A stretch of 64,000 nucleotides of DNA from Vibrio sp. MEBiC08052 (lineage in GTDB: Bacteria > Pseudomonadota > Gammaproteobacteria > Enterobacterales > Vibrionaceae): NCBI RefSeq assembly GCF_001506075.1, contig NZ_KQ947475.1:954455-1018454 (forward strand), written 5' to 3'. The notes below the pieces were generated by a model that worked only from the letters and a program-made list of their open reading frames with translations, ran no database searches and was not told where the DNA came from. This document shows, one piece after another, positions 9,204 to 20,772 of the stretch (its first letter is position 1; each line of letters starts with the position of its first letter). The translations under genes and the position numbers were made by a program.

Positions 9204-10454
9204 ATGCTTAAGCGTGATATGAATATCGCTGATTATGATGCGGATCTTTTCGCAGCCATTCAAGAAGAAACTCTTCGTCAGGAAGAACACATTGAACTTA
9301 TTGCTTCAGAAAACTACACCAGCCCACGCGTCATGGAAGCTCAAGGTTCTCAGCTGACCAATAAGTATGCAGAAGGCTATCCTGGTAAGCGCTATTATGG
9401 TGGTTGCGAGTATGTCGATAAAGTTGAAACATTAGCGATTGAACGCGCATGTGAACTGTTTAACTGTGAATATGCAAACGTTCAGCCTCACTCAGGTTCT
9501 CAGGCTAACAGTGCCGTGTACATGGCATTATTGAATCCCGGTGATACGGTTTTAGGGATGAGTCTGGCTCACGGTGGTCACTTAACGCATGGTTCTCCGG
9601 TTAACTTCTCAGGTAAACACTATCATGTGATCCCTTATGGGATTGATGAAACTGGTCAGATTAACTATGACGAAATGGAATCGCTGGCTGTTGAACATAA
9701 GCCGAAAATGATTATCGGTGGATTCTCTGCCTATTCACAGGTTGTGGATTGGGCTCGGATGCGTGAGATTGCTGATAAAGTCGGTGCTTACCTATTTGTC
9801 GATATGGCACATGTGGCAGGTCTGATTGCTGCCGGCGTTTATCCAACGCCTGTTCCGCATGCTCACGTTGTTACCACCACAACACATAAAACACTGGCTG
9901 GCCCTCGTGGTGGTTTGATTCTGTCGAACGCTGGTGAAGAGATGTACAAAAAACTGAACTCTGCTGTATTCCCCGGTGGTCAGGGTGGTCCTCTGATGCA
10001 TGTGATTGCGGCAAAAGCGGTTGCGTTTAAAGAAGCGATGGAGCCTGAATTTAAAGCATATCAGGCTCGCGTTGTGCAAAATGCCAAAGCGATGGTTGCT
10101 CAGTTTCAGGCGCGTGGCTATAAAATCGTCTCGAATAGTACCGAAAACCACTTGTTCCTGGTTGATCTGATCGACAAAGATATCACCGGTAAAGAAGCGG
10201 ATGCGGCACTCGGTGCAGCGAATATTACCGTCAATAAGAACTCTGTACCCAATGATCCACGGAGTCCGTTTGTGACTTCAGGCATTCGTGTCGGCACGCC
10301 AGCGATTACCCGACGTGGTTTCACGGCCGATGATGCAAAAGAGTTGGCAAACTGGATGTGTGATGTGCTGGACAATATCAATGACCCAAGCGTGATTGAC
10401 GCGACGAAAGCAAAAGTTCTTGAAATTTGTAAGCGTCTGCCTGTCTACGCATAA
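9204..10454 (+). CDS. glyA: Serine hydroxymethyltransferase GlyA
   Basis: PLP enzyme that interconverts serine and glycine and charges tetrahydrofolate with a one-carbon unit. The frame is open from 9129, but that codon is in the PurR operator and leader; the ATG at 9204 follows CAGGAG and begins [16 protein letters not shown], giving 416 residues. The PLP lysine is in [14 protein letters not shown] (about residue 229). Other family segments are [31 protein letters not shown] and the C-terminal [14 protein letters not shown]. Ends at a strong terminator. Confidence 0.97.
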   Translation: MLKRDMNIADYDADLFAAIQEETLRQEEHIELIASENYTSPRVMEAQGSQLTNKYAEGYPGKRYYGGCEYVDKVETLAIERACELFNCEYANVQPHSGSQANSAVYMALLNPGDTVLGMSLAHGGHLTHGSPVNFSGKHYHVIPYGIDETGQINYDEMESLAVEHKPKMIIGGFSAYSQVVDWARMREIADKVGAYLFVDMAHVAGLIAAGVYPTPVPHAHVVTTTTHKTLAGPRGGLILSNAGEEMYKKLNSAVFPGGQGGPLMHVIAAKAVAFKEAMEPEFKAYQARVVQNAKAMVAQFQARGYKIVSNSTENHLFLVDLIDKDITGKEADAALGAANITVNKNSVPNDPRSPFVTSGIRVGTPAITRRGFTADDAKELANWMCDVLDNINDPSVIDATKAKVLEICKRLPVYA

Positions 10455-10477
10455 GCTATCTGCATTGCGATGATAAA

Positions 10478-10505
10478 AATAAACCCGCTTTTAAGCGGGT
10501 TTATT
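10478..10505. terminator. Terminator after glyA
   Basis: AATAAACCCGCTT and its perfect complement around a TT loop. It is nearly symmetrical, so it may work in both directions. Confidence 0.88.
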
Positions 10506-10600
10506 GTTTTGAGATAAAGTACATTCACAACCAAGCAAGAGATTCAAAAGTGCCGGCTAAACAGTAAAGTGACAGAAAACATCACCTCAAAATGCGGGGA

Positions 10601-10933
10601 TTAATCTTTAGAGATACTTAGTGTGGTGCCTGACTTACATTTGAATAAGTAGTAGCTTTCACTCTCAGTAAATTTGCCCAACCCTTCGCCGTCACAGTAG
10701 TCAATGTTGATTCCACGCATCACTTCAAGTGTGCTTTCTGATTTGAGGGCAAATTTAGAGCCGTCGGCACAGACGATGCGGACACGTCCTGCATTATCCA
10801 GCGAGTAGACTTTCACGTCGGTATTACAAAGTTCAAAAGACGCTTCACGGTAGTTATCTTCTTTGGTATTTGAAGCACAACCTGCGAGTGTGACCGCGAG
10901 TCCAATGCCCCAGATAGTGGCAGTTTTCATCAT
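10601..10933 (-). CDS. Small predicted lipoprotein
   Basis: A 110-residue protein with a type II signal peptide: Met-Met-Lys start, hydrophobic core and lipobox VTLAGC, then a Ser/Asn spacer. The mature part has four further cysteines (LCNTD, IVCADG, DYCDGEG, FKCKSG), which suggests disulfides in the periplasm. Two ATG codons in a row (10933 and 10930) could start it. I do not recognise a named family; it looks like a conserved Vibrio hypothetical. Single gene between glyA and lipA. Confidence 0.75.
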   Translation of the reverse strand: MMKTATIWGIGLAVTLAGCASNTKEDNYREASFELCNTDVKVYSLDNAGRVRIVCADGSKFALKSESTLEVMRGINIDYCDGEGLGKFTESESYYLFKCKSGTTLSISKD

Positions 10934-11107
10934 ATATATCCTTACATCGACAGTGAATTCAAGTTGCTCTCTAGACTATAGAACAACAATCATAGATTCA
11001 ATATTACAACTCAAATTATGGCAATTGTTTCACATTTGCAATGAAGGTTATTTCTGAGCGAATCCAAAGCATTGATGTGAGAGAGCGTGCCGCAGAGAGA
11101 GTAATCA

Positions 11108-11128
11108 GGCCGGTGCAATGCACCGGCC
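11108..11128. terminator. Palindromic hairpin downstream of lipA
   Basis: GGCCGGTGCA and its exact complement around a single central base. It begins seven bases after the lipA stop codon. There is no T-tract, so it may act as an mRNA 3'-end barrier or a weak terminator. Confidence 0.5.
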
Positions 11129-11135
11129 ATCGGGA

Positions 11136-12101
11136 TTATTTTACTTCAACACCTTTGGCTTGCAGATCGGCATGATAGGATGAACGAACAAACGGACCAC
11201 ATGCAGCATGCGTAAAGCCGAGTTCAAGCGCAATCTCTTTCAGCTCATCAAACTCTTCCGGTGGCACATACCGTTCAACGGGTAAGTGATGGCGGCTTGG
11301 TGCCAGATATTGACCCAGCGTCAGCATAGTTACACCATGTGCACGCAGATCTTTAAGCACTTCGACAATCTCTTCTTTGGTTTCACCCAGTCCCATCATC
11401 AGGCCTGATTTGGTCGGGATGTCCGGGTGTTGCTGTTTGAATTTTTGTAATAATTCAAGAGACCATTTGTAGTTTGCGCCGGGTCTGACTTTCCGGTACA
11501 AGCGCGGTGCGGTTTCCAGATTGTGATTGAATACATCAGGCGGGTTATCTTGCAGGATATCCAGTGCGGTATCCATCCGGCCTCGAAAATCAGGCACCAG
11601 CGTTTCGATACGGATATCAGGGTTGAGCGTCCGGATTTCTCGGTTACAGTCCACAAAATGTTGGGCACCGCCATCACGTAAGTCATCCCGGTCAACCGAT
11701 GTGATCACAACATATCTGAGTTTCATATCCCGGATAGTCTGCGCGAGTTTATGAGGCTCTTGCGCATCCGGTGTTAAAGGACGCCCATGTGCGACATCGC
11801 AGAAAGGGCAGCGACGCGTACAAATCGCCCCCAGAATCATAAAGGTTGCGGTACCATGATTAAAGCATTCTGCCAGATTGGGGCAGGACGCTTCTTCACA
11901 GACAGAATGTAGATTATTCTTGCGCATAGCAGATTTAATATCCTGAATACGCTGACTATCTGTTGGGAGTTTAATCTTCATCCACGCGGGTTTACGCAGT
12001 TGCTCTTTCTGTTCGGTCGGCATGTTTTTGACCGGAATCAGTGCCATTTTATCAGCGTCGCGATATTTGACGCCTTTTTCCATTTGAATTGGTTTGCTCA
12101 T
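11136..12101 (-). CDS. lipA: Lipoyl synthase LipA
   Basis: Radical SAM enzyme that inserts two sulfurs into octanoyl groups on lipoyl domains. The auxiliary-cluster cysteines [12 protein letters not shown] and the radical SAM cluster CTRRCPFC are both present, with a C-terminal RSSYHAD that carries the serine ligand of the auxiliary cluster. Length 321 is standard. The ATG at 12101 overlaps the lipB stop as ATGA, so the two are translationally coupled. Confidence 0.97.
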   Translation of the reverse strand: MSKPIQMEKGVKYRDADKMALIPVKNMPTEQKEQLRKPAWMKIKLPTDSQRIQDIKSAMRKNNLHSVCEEASCPNLAECFNHGTATFMILGAICTRRCPFCDVAHGRPLTPDAQEPHKLAQTIRDMKLRYVVITSVDRDDLRDGGAQHFVDCNREIRTLNPDIRIETLVPDFRGRMDTALDILQDNPPDVFNHNLETAPRLYRKVRPGANYKWSLELLQKFKQQHPDIPTKSGLMMGLGETKEEIVEVLKDLRAHGVTMLTLGQYLAPSRHHLPVERYVPPEEFDELKEIALELGFTHAACGPFVRSSYHADLQAKGVEVK

Positions 12102-12757
12102 GATATTGCTTCTGTTCTGAATTCTATATGCTCGTAACCCAGTGTTGTTACAAGCGTTGTGATGAGTTGTTCTTCGACGGTTTGCATGTCGGACGGACCA
12201 CCGAGTTCACTGACCTGAACCATCTCCATACCTTGGTAGCCACAAGGGTTGATTCTTAAAAATGGTGATAAATCCATATTGACATTCAGAGCCAGCCCAT
12301 GAAAAGAGCAGCCTCTGCGAATTCGTAGTCCCAGAGAACAGATCTTTTTATTCTCGACATACACACCGGGCGCATCTGCTCTGGCCCGTGACTGAATATG
12401 AAATGTATTCAGTGTTTCGATGACAATATTTTCAATGTGTGTGACGAGTTCTCTGACACCGAGTTTCTTACGTTTTAAATCGAGTAGAAAATAAACAACC
12501 AGTTGCCCGGGGCCATGATAGGTGACTTGCCCGCCGCGATCACTCTGGACGACGGGGATGTCTCCCGGGTTGAGAATGTGTTCTGCTTTTCCGGCTTGAC
12601 CCTGAGTAAAAACAGGATGATGTTCAACCAGCCAGACTTCATCACAGGTTTTATCCGTTCGCTGGTTGGTAAAATCGTGCATCGCTTGCCAGATAGGCTG
12701 ATAGTCCTGTTGACCGAGTCGTTTGATAACGAGTTGGTTCTCCATAGTATGACTCAT
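12098..12757 (-). CDS. lipB: Octanoyl-ACP:protein octanoyltransferase LipB
   Basis: Moves octanoyl groups from acyl carrier protein to lipoyl domains, the step before LipA. The family motif [17 protein letters not shown] and the catalytic Cys in [10 protein letters not shown] with its partner Lys in [14 protein letters not shown] are present. The first ATG is 12757 ([10 protein letters not shown]); the second at 12745 has a better-spaced GGATGA and is an alternative start. 219 residues from the first ATG. Confidence 0.95.
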   Translation of the reverse strand: MSHTMENQLVIKRLGQQDYQPIWQAMHDFTNQRTDKTCDEVWLVEHHPVFTQGQAGKAEHILNPGDIPVVQSDRGGQVTYHGPGQLVVYFLLDLKRKKLGVRELVTHIENIVIETLNTFHIQSRARADAPGVYVENKKICSLGLRIRRGCSFHGLALNVNMDLSPFLRINPCGYQGMEMVQVSELGGPSDMQTVEEQLITTLVTTLGYEHIEFRTEAIS

Positions 12758-12960
12758 CCGCGATAAATAAAGTATTTGGATTATAAACTGCTTCGAGCAA
12801 TGGAACTACTCAATGATGATAAAAAATGGCCGCATCTTTGGATGAGCCATTCTAACGATTTGATTGATAAGGAAAGATTACCGTTGTTGTCTTTCAAAAA
12901 AAATTGAATTTTTCAAAAAATAATAGAATTTATGGATGTGTATCCGGCTATCTGTCTCGC

Positions 12961-13239
12961 TTACAGAACCATACGCACAATATCGATCTCACCTAGCTCT
13001 TTATAGAGTGTTTCAACCTGTTCGATCGATGTTGCGGTGATATTGACGGAAACTGAATGATAGTTCCCTTTCGCGCTAGGCTTGATGGTCGGGCTGTAAT
13101 CTCCGGGGGCATGACGCTGTATAACCTCAAGAACTAGTTCTGGTAACTCCGGTTTTGCATGACCCATAACCTTGTAGGTAAACGAACAAGGAAATTCAAG
13201 CAAGTCTTTTAGTTTAGCATCTGAGTTTATTGTTAACAT
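12961..13239 (-). CDS. ybeD: YbeD/DUF493 family protein
   Basis: Small conserved ACT-like protein upstream of lipB in many gammaproteobacteria; a regulatory role in lipoate metabolism has been suggested but not proved. An in-frame codon extends to 13326, yet the ATG at 13239 gives [17 protein letters not shown] and 92 residues, the usual Vibrio length. The conserved block [20 protein letters not shown] and KGNYHSVSV is intact, and the end [10 protein letters not shown] is typical. The 203-bp gap to lipB has no other gene. Confidence 0.93.
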   Translation of the reverse strand: MLTINSDAKLKDLLEFPCSFTYKVMGHAKPELPELVLEVIQRHAPGDYSPTIKPSAKGNYHSVSVNITATSIEQVETLYKELGEIDIVRMVL

Positions 13240-13644
13240 AAGTGCAACTCCGGCTGAGGTCGATAGGTAAGGAAGGGAATAATACTGATTAATGACATGG
13301 ATCTCAAGATGCACTTTTATGTTCAAATTGTGCGTGTTTGTGTGGTTTCACGCAAACTTTAGCGGTTTATTGAATGACTTTAGTTATATAAAGTGAGTTG
13401 GTATTTTTATTATGAATTTACCAGAATGCTGCTTTAGTGAAGGGAGTAGCCCTAGAGAAAAAATAAATGTATAAAGATTAATGTGTTAGTGAAATGCTAT
13501 GCAGATGAGGGTGATCGACCGCGGTAAATTTTATATTGAGCGTATCGTTTATGCAACTAATTGGTATATGCTGAAACTGCATCTTGGGGTTATTTTGATA
13601 GAGATGACATTGTTTTTGTCGTGAGTTTAGTAGGTTAAGAAATA
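13240..13644. other. AT-rich spacer between ybeD and the hybrid kinase
   Basis: About 400 bases with no convincing gene. It should hold the divergent promoters of ybeD and the kinase, but I see no clear -35/-10 pair. The kinase start is preceded only by a weak ribosome site (TTAAGAA). Confidence 0.5.
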
Positions 13645-15552
13645 ATGCAGCAGATTGCTAAAAACGCTCATCGTAAAGGGTTGCGTATTAAAGAAACATG
13701 GAAATTTGTCCTATTCAGTTGTGTGTATGTGATTTCCTGTATTTCTTTTGTTGCATATCTTTATGTACAAGCGAAGCAGTCGATCGAAGATGATCTGAAT
13801 AATCGGCTCTATCACGGTGCTTTGGTTGCCTCTGCAGTTCTGGGAGAGCATTACCATGATGGATTAGTCAATAAGCACTCTAAAACTGAAGCAGAAGATT
13901 GGCATGCCATCGAGCGATTGACCGAATATAGCAGAAAGATGGATCTGACTTATATTTATACGGTGATTGAGCGGGGTGGGCAGGCTGTCCTCGTTTCATC
14001 CAGCGCGTCCGAAGACGAGTTGAAAAATAATACCTATGTTCGTTTTTTCGATCCCTATCCTGATGCCAGTCACCAATTACTGACCGCATTACATGAAAAT
14101 CGCATTATCTGGGCAGATTATGATGATCATTGGGGCGATTTTCGTGCTGTTTTTGTCCCGATGTATTCCGCTGATGGTTCACGTTATGTTGCCGCGGCTG
14201 AGATGTCGATGAGGGAGTATTATGCACACCAGAAGGCAGAAGAAGGTGAGACCCGGCTTCGGTTGGCAGGGTTTTCTATTTTTCTCTTCATTAATTTCAG
14301 TATATTGGTGGGGGTTTATTTAACGTATATCCGACATAACTTGATGCAGTTACGCCGAAGTACAGCTGCACTACAAGCGGCCAGAAAAACAGCCGAGTCC
14401 GCCAATCGGGCCAAAAGTAAGTTTGTTGCTGTCATGAGTCATGAAATCCGGACACCGTTGAATGGTATTCTCGGGGCAACCGAACTTCTGAGTCATTCTC
14501 GTCTGGATACCAAGCAGCAGGAGTTTCTTAATATTATTGAGTCTGGCGGGAGTTCTTTACTGGCGATTGTGAATGATATCCTTGACCTGTCGAAAATCGA
14601 GGCGGATAAAATCACCTTTGAGCCTGATAACTTTGAACTTCGTCCACTCATATCGACTGTGATTGATTTAATTCGTCCACAACTAAAATCTTCGGAGATT
14701 CAACTGAGTTACGAGATCGGCGATTTTGTGCCTCAATATATCCGCAGCGACCCCAAAAAACTGCAACAGATTTTGATTAATTTGTTAGGCAATGCAGCCA
14801 AGTTTACTTATCACGGCGAAATTCATCTTAGCGTGAGTTTAGCGTGCAGCGATAGTGATCCCCGTCTTGTGTTTAAAATCAAGGATTCAGGGATCGGCAT
14901 TGAACAAGAGCACCTGAAACGTCTGTTCCAGCCTTTTATGCAAATCGGCTCTCATGTGGGCGGGACGGGGTTAGGACTCTCGATTTGTAAGAGCTTTGTT
15001 GAAATGATGGGGGGAGATATTCAGGTTGAAAGTATGCCCGGACTCGGTGCAACATTTTGGTTTGATATTCCCTATCAGGTGGTCGGGCAGGTCGGTGGTC
15101 AGTCAGATAAAAGCGGCCAATCGATCCCGCATTGTACCCCGCTGAATATTCTGGTGGTCGATGACAGTTCTCTCAATCAGTCATTAGCACGATTTATGTT
15201 GGAAAAGTTAGGTCACCGGGTTTATACCGTCGAAGACGGCACTCAAGTGCTGAAGGCGGTACAAAACAGCAATTATGATGTGATCTTAATGGATATCTAC
15301 ATGAGTAAGATGAACGGGATGGAAGCAACACGTGAAATCCGTCGTCAGACTGAGATGAAACAGCCTTATATCGTTGCTTATACGGCTAATGCCAGTGAAG
15401 AAGATATTGAGCAGTACAAAATCTGTGGGATGGATGATGTACTGCCCAAACCTGCGCAGCTTAAAGATATCGAAAGAGTTTTGCGTCGTGAGTCATTACT
15501 CTGGCCAAAACGGTTGTCCGCGCAGGGTGAGCAATCAACAACCAGTATATAG
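13645..15552 (+). CDS. Hybrid sensor histidine kinase with receiver domain
   Basis: A 635-residue membrane kinase. Membrane helices at about 21-42 and 208-229 enclose a periplasmic domain of about 165 residues that resembles Cache/PDC-type sensors ([28 protein letters not shown] segment). The HisKA domain has [10 protein letters not shown] with phospho-acceptor His266. The ATPase domain shows an N-box around Asn383, DSGIGIE and [13 protein letters not shown]. The C-terminal receiver (about 508-622) has the acidic DD pair, phospho-Asp550 in VILMDIYM and the conserved Lys602. No HPt domain and no partner regulator gene nearby, so it must signal to an unlinked phosphotransfer protein. It lies opposite to its neighbours, between ybeD and dacA. 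Confidence 0.92.
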   Translation: MQQIAKNAHRKGLRIKETWKFVLFSCVYVISCISFVAYLYVQAKQSIEDDLNNRLYHGALVASAVLGEHYHDGLVNKHSKTEAEDWHAIERLTEYSRKMDLTYIYTVIERGGQAVLVSSSASEDELKNNTYVRFFDPYPDASHQLLTALHENRIIWADYDDHWGDFRAVFVPMYSADGSRYVAAAEMSMREYYAHQKAEEGETRLRLAGFSIFLFINFSILVGVYLTYIRHNLMQLRRSTAALQAARKTAESANRAKSKFVAVMSHEIRTPLNGILGATELLSHSRLDTKQQEFLNIIESGGSSLLAIVNDILDLSKIEADKITFEPDNFELRPLISTVIDLIRPQLKSSEIQLSYEIGDFVPQYIRSDPKKLQQILINLLGNAAKFTYHGEIHLSVSLACSDSDPRLVFKIKDSGIGIEQEHLKRLFQPFMQIGSHVGGTGLGLSICKSFVEMMGGDIQVESMPGLGATFWFDIPYQVVGQVGGQSDKSGQSIPHCTPLNILVVDDSSLNQSLARFMLEKLGHRVYTVEDGTQVLKAVQNSNYDVILMDIYMSKMNGMEATREIRRQTEMKQPYIVAYTANASEEDIEQYKICGMDDVLPKPAQLKDIERVLRRESLLWPKRLSAQGEQSTTSI

Positions 15553-15614
15553 CCTTGGGTGAATTGCTCGATAGAACGAGATGTGGATTGTATCAAAATA
15601 AAAAAGTCCGCCAA

Positions 15615-15651
15615 AATAAAAAAGCCTGATATTAAATCAGGCTTTTTTATT
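15615..15651. terminator. Bidirectional terminator between the kinase gene and dacA
   Basis: AATAAAAAAGCCTGAT and its complement around ATTAA, with T-tracts on both strands. It serves the two convergent genes. Confidence 0.92.
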
Positions 15652-15684
15652 GAGAGTGAATGCTACATCACATTATGATCCGGA

Positions 15685-16863
15685 TTAGAATAATCCTTTA
15701 AATAACAAGATGATGTAATCCCATAGACGACTGAAAATACCACCTTTTTGGACATCTTCCAGCGCGATTAACGGATATTGGGCAACATCTTTACCTTCTA
15801 GCTGATAATACAGTTTACCGACGACGTCACCTTTTTTAATCGGTGCTTCCAGCTCTTTCTCTAAGACGAAGCTGGCTTTCAGGTTTTTCGCTTGCCCTCT
15901 TGGTAACGTGACATAAGTATCTTTATCAACACCTAATGCAACGGTGTCTTTGTTACCCATCCAGATGCGTTCGTTAATAAACGTTTCTCCGGCTTTATGT
16001 GGTGCTACCGTTTCAAAGAAGCGGAAACCGTAGCTGAGCAGTTTTTTACTTTCTGACTTCCGTGCATTCGTACTTTTTGTTCCCATCACCACAGCAATCA
16101 AACGCATGTTGCCTTCTGTCGCTGAGCTAACGAGGCTGTAACCAGCATGGCTGGTGTGGCCGGTCTTGATACCATCAACGTTCATGCTCTTATCCCAGAG
16201 CAGGCCGTTGCGGTTATATTGGGTAATGCCGTTATAGGTGAATTTCTTTTCAGAATAGAGTTTATATTCGTTCGGCACATCGCGAATCAATGCTTGTGCC
16301 AAAATCGCCATATCATAAGGGGTTGAATAGTGATTGCCGTGGTCCAGTCCATGCACATTCTCAAAATGGGTATTCTTCATACCGATAGTGTTGGCCCAGG
16401 CATTCATCAAATCGACAAACGCATCTTCGGAACCTGCGACATGCTCAGCCATGGCAACACAAGCATCATTGCCGGATTGGATGATGATACCGCGGTTCAA
16501 GTCTTTCACTTTCACGGTCGTTCCGACTTCGATGAACATTTTGGAGGAATCCGGAAAGTTTTTCGCCCAGGCGTTTTTACTGATAACCACATCGTCATCC
16601 GGGGAGATATTGCCACGGGCTAGTTCTTGGCCGATGACATAACTGGTCATCATTTTGGTCAAACTGGCTGGGGGCAGTTTGGTGTTCATCTCTTTTTCTG
16701 CAAGGACTTTACCTGAATGATAATCCATCAGAACATAGCCTCGGGCTGCAATTTGAGGTGCATCCGGAACCACTATCGGAGAGGCTGAAGCAGTGAATGT
16801 AAATATCGCCGCTAAGGCAATAAAAGGAGTAGAAATCGACTTCAAAAGTATTTTTTTATTCAT
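15685..16863 (-). CDS. dacA: D-alanyl-D-alanine carboxypeptidase DacA (PBP5/6 type)
   Basis: Periplasmic low-molecular-weight penicillin-binding protein that trims the terminal D-Ala of peptidoglycan pentapeptides. It has a signal peptide (cleavage near TASASP), the SxxK motif SLTK with the acylated Ser, the SGN motif in QSGNDACVAMAEHVAG and the KTG triad in KTGHTSHAG. A C-terminal amphipathic tail (WDYIILLFKGLF) should tether it to the membrane. 392 residues, standard. Last gene of the mrdA-rodA-rlpA-dacA row. Confidence 0.96.
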   Translation of the reverse strand: MNKKILLKSISTPFIALAAIFTFTASASPIVVPDAPQIAARGYVLMDYHSGKVLAEKEMNTKLPPASLTKMMTSYVIGQELARGNISPDDDVVISKNAWAKNFPDSSKMFIEVGTTVKVKDLNRGIIIQSGNDACVAMAEHVAGSEDAFVDLMNAWANTIGMKNTHFENVHGLDHGNHYSTPYDMAILAQALIRDVPNEYKLYSEKKFTYNGITQYNRNGLLWDKSMNVDGIKTGHTSHAGYSLVSSATEGNMRLIAVVMGTKSTNARKSESKKLLSYGFRFFETVAPHKAGETFINERIWMGNKDTVALGVDKDTYVTLPRGQAKNLKASFVLEKELEAPIKKGDVVGKLYYQLEGKDVAQYPLIALEDVQKGGIFSRLWDYIILLFKGLF

Positions 16864-16961
16864 GATAAATGCAGAATTTTACAATTAGTTATGTATATCT
16901 TAACAGAAACTCATTTTCTCAAGCCAGACCCAAAGGGCGATTCGGCCAGATTTTCCGGTAT

Positions 16962-17756
16962 TTATTGTATCAGCCGGTGTTTCCTGATAAAGGCGGTGCT
17001 GTAGCCCAGTTGTTTCACCTGTTCCAGTGTCTGTTGAGTCTGGGAGTAGTCATGAAATGGTCCAAGGAAAACCCGATGACTACCGTTTAGGCTATCGATA
17101 TAACTGGTCACAGATAACTTCTGACTCAAATCTTGCGATAAAGTTCGGGTTCTTTCCAAATGTGTTGAAGAAGAAACTTGAATGACGTAGTCAGATTGGT
17201 GTTTTTTCGGGGGAGCCGCCGCCGTCATGGTTGGGCGGTCATAAGTGAGTACCTCTATTTTGACGGGGGCCGTGCCCGTTCGGATTACGTCAAGCTTGAA
17301 TGCCGCGGCATAGCTTAAATCGATAATTCTTCCGGTGTGGAAAGGTCCGCGGTCATTGACGCGAACAATAGCCGTTTTACCATTATTCGTGTTGGTGACC
17401 CTGACATAGCTGGGAATCGGTAACGTTTTATGGGCTGCGGTCATGGAGTACATGTCATAAATCTCGCCATTGGAGGTTTGATGGCCATGGAATTTTTTGC
17501 CATACCAAGAGGCAAGCCCTTGTTCTTTGAATCCATTTGGATTTTTGATGATATGGTATTTCTTTCCTCTAACAGTATAGTCTCTGTTTCCGCCAAGACT
17601 ATAAGGTTCGTACTTTGGATGGGCATCCTCAATATTATCAACGGAGATGGGTTGTTTGGGGGCCACATCATTACGGATATCATAACGGCCGGAAGAGCTA
17701 CAGCCAGCCATGAATAGAAGGATTGAGCTATAATATAGAAGCAGTCGAACGCTCAT
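16962..17756 (-). CDS. rlpA: RlpA-type lytic transglycosylase lipoprotein
   Basis: Outer-membrane lipoprotein that cleaves denuded glycan strands at the septum in species where it is active. Type II signal with lipobox FMAGC (Cys19). The double-psi beta-barrel domain has SWYGKKFHGHQTSNGE, the catalytic-type His/Asp region and VRVNDRGPFHTGRIIDLS. A SPOR domain closes the protein (about 190-262; YVIQVSSSTHLERT and VFLGPFHDYSQTQ). 264 residues. Its ATG shares one base with the rodA stop codon. Confidence 0.94.
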   Translation of the reverse strand: MSVRLLLYYSSILLFMAGCSSSGRYDIRNDVAPKQPISVDNIEDAHPKYEPYSLGGNRDYTVRGKKYHIIKNPNGFKEQGLASWYGKKFHGHQTSNGEIYDMYSMTAAHKTLPIPSYVRVTNTNNGKTAIVRVNDRGPFHTGRIIDLSYAAAFKLDVIRTGTAPVKIEVLTYDRPTMTAAAPPKKHQSDYVIQVSSSTHLERTRTLSQDLSQKLSVTSYIDSLNGSHRVFLGPFHDYSQTQQTLEQVKQLGYSTAFIRKHRLIQ

Positions 17757-18877
17757 CAGATTGCCTTTGAAAATGCTTTTCGGTGAGTATGAATTGACAT
17801 CAGAATGCCAAAGCCTGCCATGAGGGTAACCATGGATGTCCCACCATAACTGATTAATGGCAGCGGAACGCCAACAACAGGTAAAATTCCACTCACCATA
17901 CCAATATTGACAAATACATAGACAAAAAAGCTGAGTACGATACTGCCCGCCATCATTTTTCCGAAAGCGGTTTGGGCATTACTGGCCAAATAAAGGCCGC
18001 GTCCGATGATAAACAGGTAAACGGATAGCAAAGCAACAATACCAATCAGTCCCCATTCTTCGGCAATCACGGCAAAAATAAAATCGGTATGACGCTCTGG
18101 CAGAAATTCAAGTTGTGACTGAGTACCGTGTAACCAGCCTTTCCCCAAAATACCACCGGAACCAATGGCGATCTTACTCTGAATTATGTGATAGCCGGCT
18201 CCTAATGGGTCGGACTCCGGATTGAATAATGTCCGCACACGTACTTTCTGGTATTCACGCATTAAAAAGAACCACAGAATCGGAACAAAAGCCCCAGTGG
18301 CAAAAATAGCTGCAAAAATGATACGCCAGCTAATGCCAGCGAGGAAGATGACAAAGATACCGGAAGCCGCAATCAGAATCGATGTTCCTAAATCGGGCTG
18401 TTTTGCGATGAGAATCGTCGGCACAAAGACCATGATCAACGAAACACCGAGAGTTTTGAATGACGGGGGGAGTGGATGTTTACCGATATAGCGGGCGACC
18501 ATCAGCGGGACCGCCAATTTGAGCAGTTCTGACGGCTGAAAACGAATCACGCCGATATCGAGCCAGCGTTGCGCACCTTTCGATACTTCTCCGGCGAGCA
18601 GAACTCCGAAGAGTAGTAAGACACCGCAGAAAAACAGGAAAGGTGCCAAAGATTCATAACTTCGGGGTGATAACTGGGCAAGGACAACCATAATTGTGAG
18701 TGCTAAGACCATCCGCATCGCTTGGCGTTCCATCATCGCCAGATTTTGACCACTGGCACTATACATCACCACCAGTCCAAACCCCATTACCAGCAGCAGA
18801 CCGAGTAATAGAGGAAGATCAATGTGCAAACGTTCAAAGAATGCTCGGCTTTGGCCTGTAGATGGATCGAATTCCAT
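17756..18877 (-). CDS. rodA: Rod-shape SEDS glycosyltransferase RodA
   Basis: Inner-membrane peptidoglycan polymerase of the elongasome, partner of PBP2. Ten or so membrane segments. SEDS signatures seen are [29 protein letters not shown], the catalytic-region AEEWGLIG and the C-terminal [11 protein letters not shown]. 373 residues, ATG at 18877 sharing one base with the mrdA stop (TAATG), so coupled to it. Confidence 0.96.
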   Translation of the reverse strand: MEFDPSTGQSRAFFERLHIDLPLLLGLLLVMGFGLVVMYSASGQNLAMMERQAMRMVLALTIMVVLAQLSPRSYESLAPFLFFCGVLLLFGVLLAGEVSKGAQRWLDIGVIRFQPSELLKLAVPLMVARYIGKHPLPPSFKTLGVSLIMVFVPTILIAKQPDLGTSILIAASGIFVIFLAGISWRIIFAAIFATGAFVPILWFFLMREYQKVRVRTLFNPESDPLGAGYHIIQSKIAIGSGGILGKGWLHGTQSQLEFLPERHTDFIFAVIAEEWGLIGIVALLSVYLFIIGRGLYLASNAQTAFGKMMAGSIVLSFFVYVFVNIGMVSGILPVVGVPLPLISYGGTSMVTLMAGFGILMSIHTHRKAFSKAI

Positions 18878-20766
18878 TAGTCTTTCTTCTCTTGTTGGTC
18901 TTCATCTAGAATAATGTGATCAAATATCTTTCGCACCACGGGGGCACCATGATTGGAGCCGCCTCCCGCATTTTCCAATACGATAGTAACAATAGCTTTC
19001 GGGTTATCGACGGGTGCAAATCCAGTGAATAATGCATGGTCACGCAGGTGTTCTGCAAGATCGTCTGCATTATATTCTTCCCCTTCTGCGAGGCCGAAGA
19101 GCTGAGCCGTACCTGACTTACCGGCACTTTTATATTTGAGATTTTTGAATGCATGACGTGCGGTTCCCCGAGGGCCATGATTCACCAGATACATGCCATT
19201 GATTGCGATATCCCAGTATTTCTTCGGTACACCGGTAATTGGCGGATAAGTTTCAACTTCTGCTATCTGCTGTTTGTCAAAGGGCTCTCCGTTTTCAATG
19301 GTTGCCCGGAGAAAATGTGGAGCCAGAACCTTACCATGGTGAATTAAGACCGATATTGCTTTCGTGATTTGCATCGGGGTTGCTGTCCAATAGCCCTGGC
19401 CGATACCGACGGGAATGGTGTCTCCCTGATACCAAGGGGTTCGGTGGCGAGCCATTTTCCACTCTCTGGTCGGCATATTGGCTTTACTTTCTTCGAAGAT
19501 ATCAATCCCGGTATATTCTCCGTAACCGAACATTTTCATCCAGTGAGACAGCCGATCAATGCCCATATCATAAGCAACTTGATAGAAGAACGTATCAACG
19601 GACTCTTCCAGTGCTTTTGTGATGTTGACTTTACCATGCCCCCATCTTAGCCAGTCCCGGAAAGGTTTGGTTTTTGAATTGGGAATACGCCAGTAGCCCG
19701 GATCATTACGGGTGGTATTTGGGGTGATGACGCCTTCTTGTAGTGCTGAGACGGCAATTAACGGTTTGACTGTGGATGCCGGTGGATAGATTCCCAATGT
19801 GGCTCGATTGACCAAGGGATGGTCTTTATCTTCCAACAGGGCCCGGTAATTTTTACCGGTAATGCCGTGGACAAAAGCATTGGGGTCATAGCTTGGGCTG
19901 GAAACCATCGCCAGTACACCATTGTCTTTCGGATCGAGTACGACCGCTGAGCCTTTTTTGCCATCAAGTAAATGATAAACGTAACGTTGCAGGTTAACGT
20001 CTATATTCAGAACCAGATCTTTGCCCGGTACCGGAGGCACATATTTGAGGGTGCGGATAACGCGTCCGCGGCTGTTGACTTCAACCTCCTGATAACCCGG
20101 CATCCCGTGTAAAATATCTTCGTAATAGCGTTCGATACCTAACTTTCCGATATCACGGGTTGCCTGATAGTTCGCCTCTTTTGCTTCTCGTTTTAGTCGT
20201 TCAATATCACGGTCATTGATCCGGGATACATAGCCGATTACATGGGTCAGCATTTTGCCGAAAGGATAGTAACGTTTCAGGCGTGCAGTGACAGCAACCC
20301 CCGGGTATTTGTATTGATTGACCGAAAATTTGGCGACTTCTTCCGGTGTCAATTGTGTCAGAATCGGTACGGAGTTGAAGCGTCTGGTTTGGCGTAATTC
20401 TTTGCGGAAAGAAGCGACTTGTTCCGGTGAAATATCAATGATTTGTCTTAAACGCTGGATGGTTGCATTCATATCATCGACTTGTTCCGGTGTAATCTCC
20501 AAATCGAAGATAGGGCGATTTTCTGCCAGCAAGACACCATTGCGATCATAAATCAGCCCGCGGTTCGGGGCGATTGGGACAATTTTAATCCGGTTATCGT
20601 TAGAGCGGGTTCTGTAATCCTGAAATTGCACGACCTGAAGGGTATATAAGTTTGCGATTAGCACACCAACCAGAATGATAATCGCTAAAAACGAAATAAT
20701 AGCCCTGTTTCGAAACAGATTGTCTTCTGACTTGTAGTCTCGGATCTGACTGCGTTTGCGAAGCAT
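18877..20766 (-). CDS. mrdA: Penicillin-binding protein 2 (MrdA)
   Basis: Monofunctional transpeptidase that cross-links side-wall peptidoglycan with RodA. One membrane anchor at about 21-43, a pedestal domain, and a transpeptidase domain with the acylated Ser331 in PPASTVKPL, an SVDTFF second motif and KSGTAQ as the third. [13 protein letters not shown] is a class B signature. 629 residues, ATG at 20766, six bases after rlmH. Confidence 0.96.
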   Translation of the reverse strand: MLRKRSQIRDYKSEDNLFRNRAIISFLAIIILVGVLIANLYTLQVVQFQDYRTRSNDNRIKIVPIAPNRGLIYDRNGVLLAENRPIFDLEITPEQVDDMNATIQRLRQIIDISPEQVASFRKELRQTRRFNSVPILTQLTPEEVAKFSVNQYKYPGVAVTARLKRYYPFGKMLTHVIGYVSRINDRDIERLKREAKEANYQATRDIGKLGIERYYEDILHGMPGYQEVEVNSRGRVIRTLKYVPPVPGKDLVLNIDVNLQRYVYHLLDGKKGSAVVLDPKDNGVLAMVSSPSYDPNAFVHGITGKNYRALLEDKDHPLVNRATLGIYPPASTVKPLIAVSALQEGVITPNTTRNDPGYWRIPNSKTKPFRDWLRWGHGKVNITKALEESVDTFFYQVAYDMGIDRLSHWMKMFGYGEYTGIDIFEESKANMPTREWKMARHRTPWYQGDTIPVGIGQGYWTATPMQITKAISVLIHHGKVLAPHFLRATIENGEPFDKQQIAEVETYPPITGVPKKYWDIAINGMYLVNHGPRGTARHAFKNLKYKSAGKSGTAQLFGLAEGEEYNADDLAEHLRDHALFTGFAPVDNPKAIVTIVLENAGGGSNHGAPVVRKIFDHIILDEDQQEKKD

Positions 20767-20772
20767 CTCGTA

